Of a DNA stretch of 8,300 nt, positions 5,459-8,300 are shown piece by piece. The DNA is taken from positions 1 through 8,300 of the forward strand of contig JASJYE010000085.1 in NCBI GenBank assembly GCA_030123645.1. The letters run 5' to 3'. The position numbers and the translations under genes are program-made. The DNA is from Candidatus Hydrogenedentota bacterium. Lineage in GTDB: Bacteria; Hydrogenedentota; Hydrogenedentia; Hydrogenedentales; GCA-2746185. Below the pieces are notes generated by a model. That model was not told where the DNA came from. It did no database searches and saw nothing but the letters and a program-made list of their open reading frames with translations. Position 1 is the stretch's first letter. The number at the start of each line of letters is the position of its first letter.

Positions 5459-6367
5459 GCCGGGCGGCCTCCCCCGGCACGGGCCTGGTCTACGGTGTGG
5501 AGCGGGTCTGTGCGATGTGGGGTGTCTCGCGTTCGTCGTTCTATGCCGAGCAGCAGCGGAAGGTGGCTGAACCCGCCAAGCCAGCGGCAAGGCGTCGGGG
5601 ACCGAAGCCGAAAATCTCCGACGCAGATCTGCTGGCGGCCATCCTGGCCGACTTGGAGGTCTCTCCGTTCGAGGGCGAGGGATACCGCAAGGTGTGGGCT
5701 CGGCTGCGAGTGCAGGAGGGCATACGGGTATCGCGGACGCGGGTTCCGGGTTCTGATGCGCGACAACAACCTGCTCTCGCCTCACCGTGCCCGCCGCCGC
5801 GACGGACGTATCCACGACGGCACCATCATTACCGATGCCCCCAACGTCATGTGGGGGACGGACGGTGTTCGGGTGTTCACCCTGGAGGATGGCTGGGGCT
5901 GGATATTCCCGGCGGTGGATCACTGGAACGCGGAGTGCGTCGGCTGGCACGTGTGCAAGAAGGGCGACCGCTTCGCCGCCCTGGAGCCGATCAAGATGGG
6001 GCTGGCGAGGCTCTATGGCTCCACCTCCGCCGGTGCCGCCCGTGGACTGTCCTTGCGGATGGATCACGGCACCCAGTACCTGTCGGACCACTTCACCAAC
6101 CAGATCAAGTTCTGGGGCATTCATCCGTCCTACTCCTTCGTCGCCGAGCCGCAGGGCAACGGCGCGGTGGAACGGTTCAATCGCACCCTGAAGGAGCAGG
6201 TCATCCATGGCCGTGTCTATCGGAACCTCGACGAATTGCGGAATGCCGTCCGTCAGTTCGTGGACCGGTACAACGCCCAATGGCTGGTCGAGAAGAACGG
6301 CTTCCTGAGCCCCAATCAGGCCAGAGAGCAGTGGAACGCGGCGATGTCAGTCAGGCCCGCCGCATGA
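5455..6367 (+). pseudogene. IS3-family transposase OrfB (DDE integrase core), frameshifted
   Basis: The catalytic subunit starts at ATG 5455, overlapping the orfA stop (ATGA) and preceded 8 bases upstream by AAGGAGG (5440-5446). The first frame encodes the N-terminal helix-turn-helix (GLVYGVERVCAMWGVSRSSF) and a linker ending VWARLRVQEGIRVSRTRV. One extra base in the run near 5745-5755 moves the match into the next frame, which continues LMRDNNLLSPHRARRRDG. The integrase core is complete there: WGTDGVRVF supplies the first aspartate, LRMDHGTQYLSDHF the second, and GNGAVERFNRTLKEQ the glutamate. The natural stop is TGA 6365-6367. Without the extra base the protein would be about 300 residues, normal for OrfB. 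Both ORFs having their own ribosome binding site argues against programmed -1 frameshifting between them. Confidence 0.85.
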
Positions 6368-6374
6368 CAAACTT

Positions 6375-6400
6375 GTGTCCAGGAAACCGGGTGCGGTACA
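6375..6400 (+). repeat. Right terminal inverted repeat of the IS3 element
   Basis: Read inward from 6400 it starts TGTACCGCACCCGG and ends TTTCCTGGACAC, with the canonical TG terminus. It begins 7 bases after the orfB stop codon. The bases after 6400 read directly into the frame of the gamma-glutamylcyclotransferase fragment. Confidence 0.85.
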
Positions 6401-6810
6401 CAGTGAAGAACTGGGGAACGAAACAATGCCCGGCACCGACCCTCAACTTGGTGAAGGAATCGTCTTCAGTCTGTACTGGAGTAGCGTTTGAGTTCTCTGA
6501 TGATAGCAGGGAAACGGTTACTTCGTATTTGAACAAGCGTGAGGGCAAGAACTTCGAACTCGAAAAGGTCCAAATTCAACTCCACGATGGGGGCATGGTT
6601 TCAGCTCGGACTTCGATGTACGGGGGGGCAAACCTTATCAGGGGAAAAAGTCTTTCCGAGAGAGCAGAGATGGCGCGACAAGCAAGAGGGATCAGCGGAT
6701 GCTGCATAGACTATGTCGACGGCATATACGACCACCTTGTGAAGCTCGGAATTGACGACGCATCCGTAGCGGAGTTTCGGAATCTGGTCAAAAGTGATAT
6801 TCAAAGCTAA
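6401..6810 (+). pseudogene. ChaC-like gamma-glutamylcyclotransferase, 5'-truncated by the IS3 element
   Basis: ChaC-type enzymes cleave gamma-glutamyl compounds such as glutathione, releasing 5-oxoproline. Reading from the IS edge, the frame gives VKNWGTKQCPAPTLNLVKES, then CTGVAFEFSD and YLNKREGKNFELEKVQIQLH, then SERAEMARQARGISGCCIDY and LVKLGIDDASVAEFRNLV. This follows the ChaC order: 'GTPE.PG…GLV…GSC.GVAYR', the 'YL..RE…' segment with the presumed catalytic glutamate, 'A…RG.SG.N.DY', and 'LG..D..V..L..LV'. The N-terminal third, including the glycine-rich 'YGSL' substrate loop, is missing, and no in-frame ATG with a ribosome binding site replaces it. About 136 codons remain of a usual 180-230. 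Codon use is looser and more AT-rich than in the IS. The sequence is divergent, so the exact substrate is uncertain. Confidence 0.7.
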
Positions 6811-7025
6811 GCGTCTAATCTGACATTGCCCCGTCAATGCGAGAGATCACCGCCGCCGCCTGGAAGCGAGCCTCCTCTTGGCTCTGAAGCCAAATCGAAT
6901 TACTTATTTGACTGCTATGGAATTGCCCATATCACTCAGACATCGCGATCATAGATCGCTCGATGGCTTAGATAATTTCCTGGGGTATATCCCAAGCCAA
7001 CGCAGATGAAGGCTGGGTTTTCTTG
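6811..7025. other. Intergenic region with short palindromes
   Basis: No gene is recognisable in these roughly 215 AT-richer bases. They hold a perfect 6-bp inverted repeat (GCGATC, 6945-6950; GATCGC, 6954-6959) and a smaller palindromic stretch around TGGGGTATATCCCA near 6980-6993. Both lie upstream of the ATG at 7026 and could be operator sites for that gene. I found no convincing -35/-10 pair and no T-run terminator after the preceding fragment. Confidence 0.4.
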
Positions 7026-7709
7026 ATGTCAGAATTTGATCGGGTCCTTCTTGTTCTTCGCGACCACGGCATTGAACCGCCGCTCCATATGAAAATGGTC
7101 GTCAATTCCATAGTCGATGATTTTCGAGAACGTTCAACCGAGTTCAAAAACTCCCACCGCATCACTGGGATTATCGATGAACTATCCGATGTTGCTATGG
7201 CCGCCACAAAATTAGGCCTACTCCTCAAAAATATTCATCGCCAGACATTTGACGCTATGGGAGGAGACTGGAAGCATCCGGGTCAACTTTCTCCAACAGA
7301 GCTCGAACGTATAATCGACCAATCCGTATTGGCGGGACTATCTCCGGACAATGAAGATCGCGAAAGCGTAGGGCTAATAAAGAACATCGACGATTTAGCC
7401 AACCTTGCTGCATCATCCCGGAAGGCACTTGAAGCTGCATGGAAATTTCGTAGAGAGGACGGCAAGCTCGATGTGGGCGGTCAAGATACAATCTTTTCCA
7501 GAGTTGAACCTCACCCAAAATTGATGTTCGCCAGGGATTGTCACTACGTTCTCGTCGAAGACCTCAACGTGAAAGTAACCGGGACCCCGGGCGGCCTATT
7601 TTATGACTTCGTCGCCGCCGTATACGAATATGCAACCGGTCATGATTCTGAAGGAAAAGGTGCTGGCTTGGAGCGTTACGTTAAAAAGGTAATCAAGGAA
7701 AACAGATAG
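7026..7709 (+). CDS. Hypothetical protein, 227 residues, island-type
   Basis: I do not recognise a named family. The ATG at 7026 directly follows a TTG at 7023 in the same frame. AAGG at 7009-7012 is only a weak, distant ribosome binding site. The product is soluble, with no signal peptide or membrane segment, and appears mostly helical. A charged N-terminal half has the segment KMVVNSIVDDFRERSTEF and the helix DELSDVAMAATKLGLLLKN. A middle helix, LANLAASSRKALEAAWKFR, follows. The C-terminal part contains GTPGGLFYDFVAAVYEYATG and a basic tail, LERYVKKVIKENR. The 'GGxFxxFVxAVxEYATG…VKKxIK' ending recalls, from memory, uncharacterised proteins carried by alphaproteobacterial islands and prophages. 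Codon use is more AT-rich than in lgt or the activase, consistent with recent transfer. The frame is intact. Confidence 0.7.
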   Translation: MSEFDRVLLVLRDHGIEPPLHMKMVVNSIVDDFRERSTEFKNSHRITGIIDELSDVAMAATKLGLLLKNIHRQTFDAMGGDWKHPGQLSPTELERIIDQSVLAGLSPDNEDRESVGLIKNIDDLANLAASSRKALEAAWKFRREDGKLDVGGQDTIFSRVEPHPKLMFARDCHYVLVEDLNVKVTGTPGGLFYDFVAAVYEYATGHDSEGKGAGLERYVKKVIKENR

Positions 7710-7718
7710 CCGGTTTTA

Positions 7719-7765
7719 GCGAAGACGCAGAACCCGAGGTCTCAGATGCTACCGCTTCGCCTCGG
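7719..7765. repeat. Overlapping inverted repeats downstream of the hypothetical gene
   Basis: GCGAAG (7719-7724) pairs with CTTCGC (7755-7760), and CCGAGG (7734-7739) pairs with CCTCGG (7760-7765). The two stems share the right-hand region and are mutually exclusive. They start 10 bases after the stop at 7709. No T-run follows, so a standard terminator is not shown. Confidence 0.25.
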
Positions 7766-7820
7766 ATCATTGTACGAAACGTCGTGACAACTCGTAGTGC
7801 AAATCGAGGTCAAGGATTTA

Positions 7821-7841
7821 ACCCTCCAAATTTTGGGGGGT
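7821..7841. repeat. Near-perfect palindrome between the hypothetical gene and the 60-residue ORF
   Basis: ACCCTCCAAA (7821-7830) pairs with TTTGGGGGGT (7832-7841), with one T-G wobble, around a central T. It lies 43 bases before the ATG at 7884. No U-tract follows, so an operator or leader hairpin for the downstream genes is more likely than a terminator. Confidence 0.35.
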
Positions 7842-7883
7842 CCAGTTCCTGACTTTGTTCGCTAGATCTCGCCTAATCGCGGC

Positions 7884-8066
7884 ATGTTTAGCGAAGAGCA
7901 CTGTTCCGAGTTCAGTTCCGACACCGCCGATACCCTCGATCAGCGGCTGATCCATCTGACGCGCCTTCTCGCCCGCCAAGCGGCACGCGAAACATTAGCC
8001 AATATCGCTCTTGGCACATCCACCAATCCTTCAAAACGGTTCTGCCCGGAGGTTAGCGATGGATGA
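7884..8066 (+). CDS. Small hypothetical protein, 60 residues
   Basis: The frame from ATG 7884 encodes an acidic N-terminus (MFSEEHCSEFSSDTADTLDQ), an amphipathic helix (RLIHLTRLLARQAARETLAN) and a polar end, with TGA at 8064-8066. No clear ribosome binding site precedes the ATG. The last 8 bases overlap the start of the helix-turn-helix gene, so the two are probably co-transcribed and may be translationally coupled. Short ORFs in this position before excisionase-like genes are common in integrative islands. I do not recognise a family. Without a database match it could still be a chance ORF; the helical centre and tight overlap favour a real gene. Confidence 0.5.
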   Translation: MFSEEHCSEFSSDTADTLDQRLIHLTRLLARQAARETLANIALGTSTNPSKRFCPEVSDG

Positions 8067-8300
8067 ACCTTACTCAGGCCATCCACCGGACGGTCACTCC
8101 AACCAAACTCTCAAAGCTATGACTGACCAACCCGGTTCAGGACCAGCGACCTGTTCGCGTAAAGAGGCCGCTGCTTATATCGGCGTATCAACCCGTACCT
8201 TCGACCGGATACAGGAAGCACATGACATTCCTTATGTATCGATCGGTCGGCGACGCCGATACCTGATCTCCGACCTCTCCTCCTACATCAAATCCCGGCG
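8059..8300 (+). CDS. Excisionase/AlpA-like helix-turn-helix DNA-binding protein (runs off the window)
   Basis: ATG 8059 follows GGAGG (8048-8052) by 6 bases. The 80 visible residues have a polar lead (1-30), then a compact helix-turn-helix. It reads SRKEAAAYIGVSTRTFDRIQ (33-52), then IPYVSIGRRRRYLISDLSSY (57-76). This is the pattern of the MerR-like 'HTH_17' domain in phage excisionases and AlpA-type regulators: 'S..EAA.YLGVS.RT..R', then 'IP.V.IGRRRRY...DL..YI'. Such proteins bind DNA to control integrase or excision, or regulate mobile-element genes. The gene overlaps the 60-residue ORF by 8 bases and continues beyond 8300, so its length and any further domain are unknown. An internal ATG at residue 21 is an alternative start. 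The context suggests the edge of an integrative element, but no integrase is in view. Confidence 0.8.
   Translation, partial: MDEPYSGHPPDGHSNQTLKAMTDQPGSGPATCSRKEAAAYIGVSTRTFDRIQEAHDIPYVSIGRRRRYLISDLSSYIKSR

Larger units (their letters stand above)
4983..6400 (+). mobile_element. IS3-family insertion sequence, 1,418 bp, transposase frameshifted
   Basis: The element carries two consecutive transposase ORFs (orfA, orfB) between terminal inverted repeats. The right end, read inward, starts TGTACCGCACCC and ends in TGGACAC, the standard form of IS3/IS150-type ends. The left end starts TATAGCGGACCC and has the same inner sequence. Over 26 positions, 22 match with a one-base gap. The left end has TA where TG is canonical. 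Flanking bases (…CTTGA on the left, CAGTG… on the right) do not form a direct repeat. The DNA on the left is an IS1380 transposase and on the right a gamma-glutamylcyclotransferase gene, so this is not a simple insertion with both halves of one target preserved. The orfB frameshift should prevent autonomous transposition. Confidence 0.88.

Noticed and set aside
4983..6280. Minus-strand frame extending the IS1380 remnant through the IS3 element
   Set aside because: Only the part below 4983 matches a transposase. The rest is antisense of orfA and orfB and is proline- and arginine-rich, as shadows are.
5455..6810. A single 451-residue fusion of OrfB with the cyclotransferase
   Set aside because: The frame is continuous only because of the extra base in orfB. 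Between about 5755 and 6367 it is out of frame with the conserved DDE core, so the fusion protein would be nonsense in the middle.
7821..7841. Rho-independent terminator
   Set aside because: The stem is strong but no T-run follows on the plus strand and the loop is nearly absent, so it is kept only as a palindrome.
1..8300. CRISPR array, tRNA/rRNA genes, toxin-antitoxin pair or known defence operon
   Set aside because: I saw no regularly spaced direct repeats, tRNA-like cloverleaf, or toxin, nuclease or defence motifs in any plausible frame.

Overview
The window is GC-rich over most of its length and looks like an accessory, heavily rearranged stretch of an alphaproteobacterial chromosome, probably Rhodospirillales-like. 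That placement is an inference. It rests on lgt followed, with a 4-base overlap, by the start of a MidA/NDUFAF7-type methyltransferase gene, and on a large acyl-CoA dehydratase activase. From about 6400 onward the sequence is visibly more AT-rich with looser codon use, as expected of horizontally acquired DNA.

Layout: (i) 1-114, the promoter-proximal tip of a plus-strand, phage-like gene with a good ribosome binding site, cut after 14 codons. (ii) 52-2742, minus strand, a large two-ATPase-domain acyl-CoA dehydratase activase whose homology stops at 115, exactly where the tip begins, so two opposing broken genes meet there. (iii) About 2820-3480, debris: a frameshifted C-terminal remnant of an IS5-family transposase and a short orphan coding-like piece. 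(iv) 3483-4555, minus strand, a 30-codon stump of a methyltransferase gene, an intact lgt, and a small membrane-protein ORF just upstream of lgt. (v) 4775-4982, minus strand, the C-terminal end of an IS1380-family transposase. (vi) 4983-6400, a nearly complete IS3-family insertion sequence with both terminal inverted repeats, an intact orfA and an orfB broken by one extra base. (vii) 6401-6810, the C-terminal two thirds of a ChaC-like gamma-glutamylcyclotransferase gene, cut exactly at the IS end. (viii) 7026-8300, an unrecognised 227-residue protein, a 60-residue ORF, and the start of an excisionase/AlpA-like helix-turn-helix gene that runs off the window.

The genes do not form one pathway. 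Lgt, the lipoprotein-modifying enzyme, is the only clearly intact housekeeping gene. Around it are at least five genes or transposons cut at sharp junctions, which suggests repeated IS-driven deletion and recombination. The best-supported unusual feature is a perfect 11-bp inverted repeat that would bury the ribosome binding site of the IS3 orfA in read-through transcripts. I see no CRISPR array, RNA gene, recognisable defence system or complete biosynthetic cluster. The least explained genes are those at 7026-8300.
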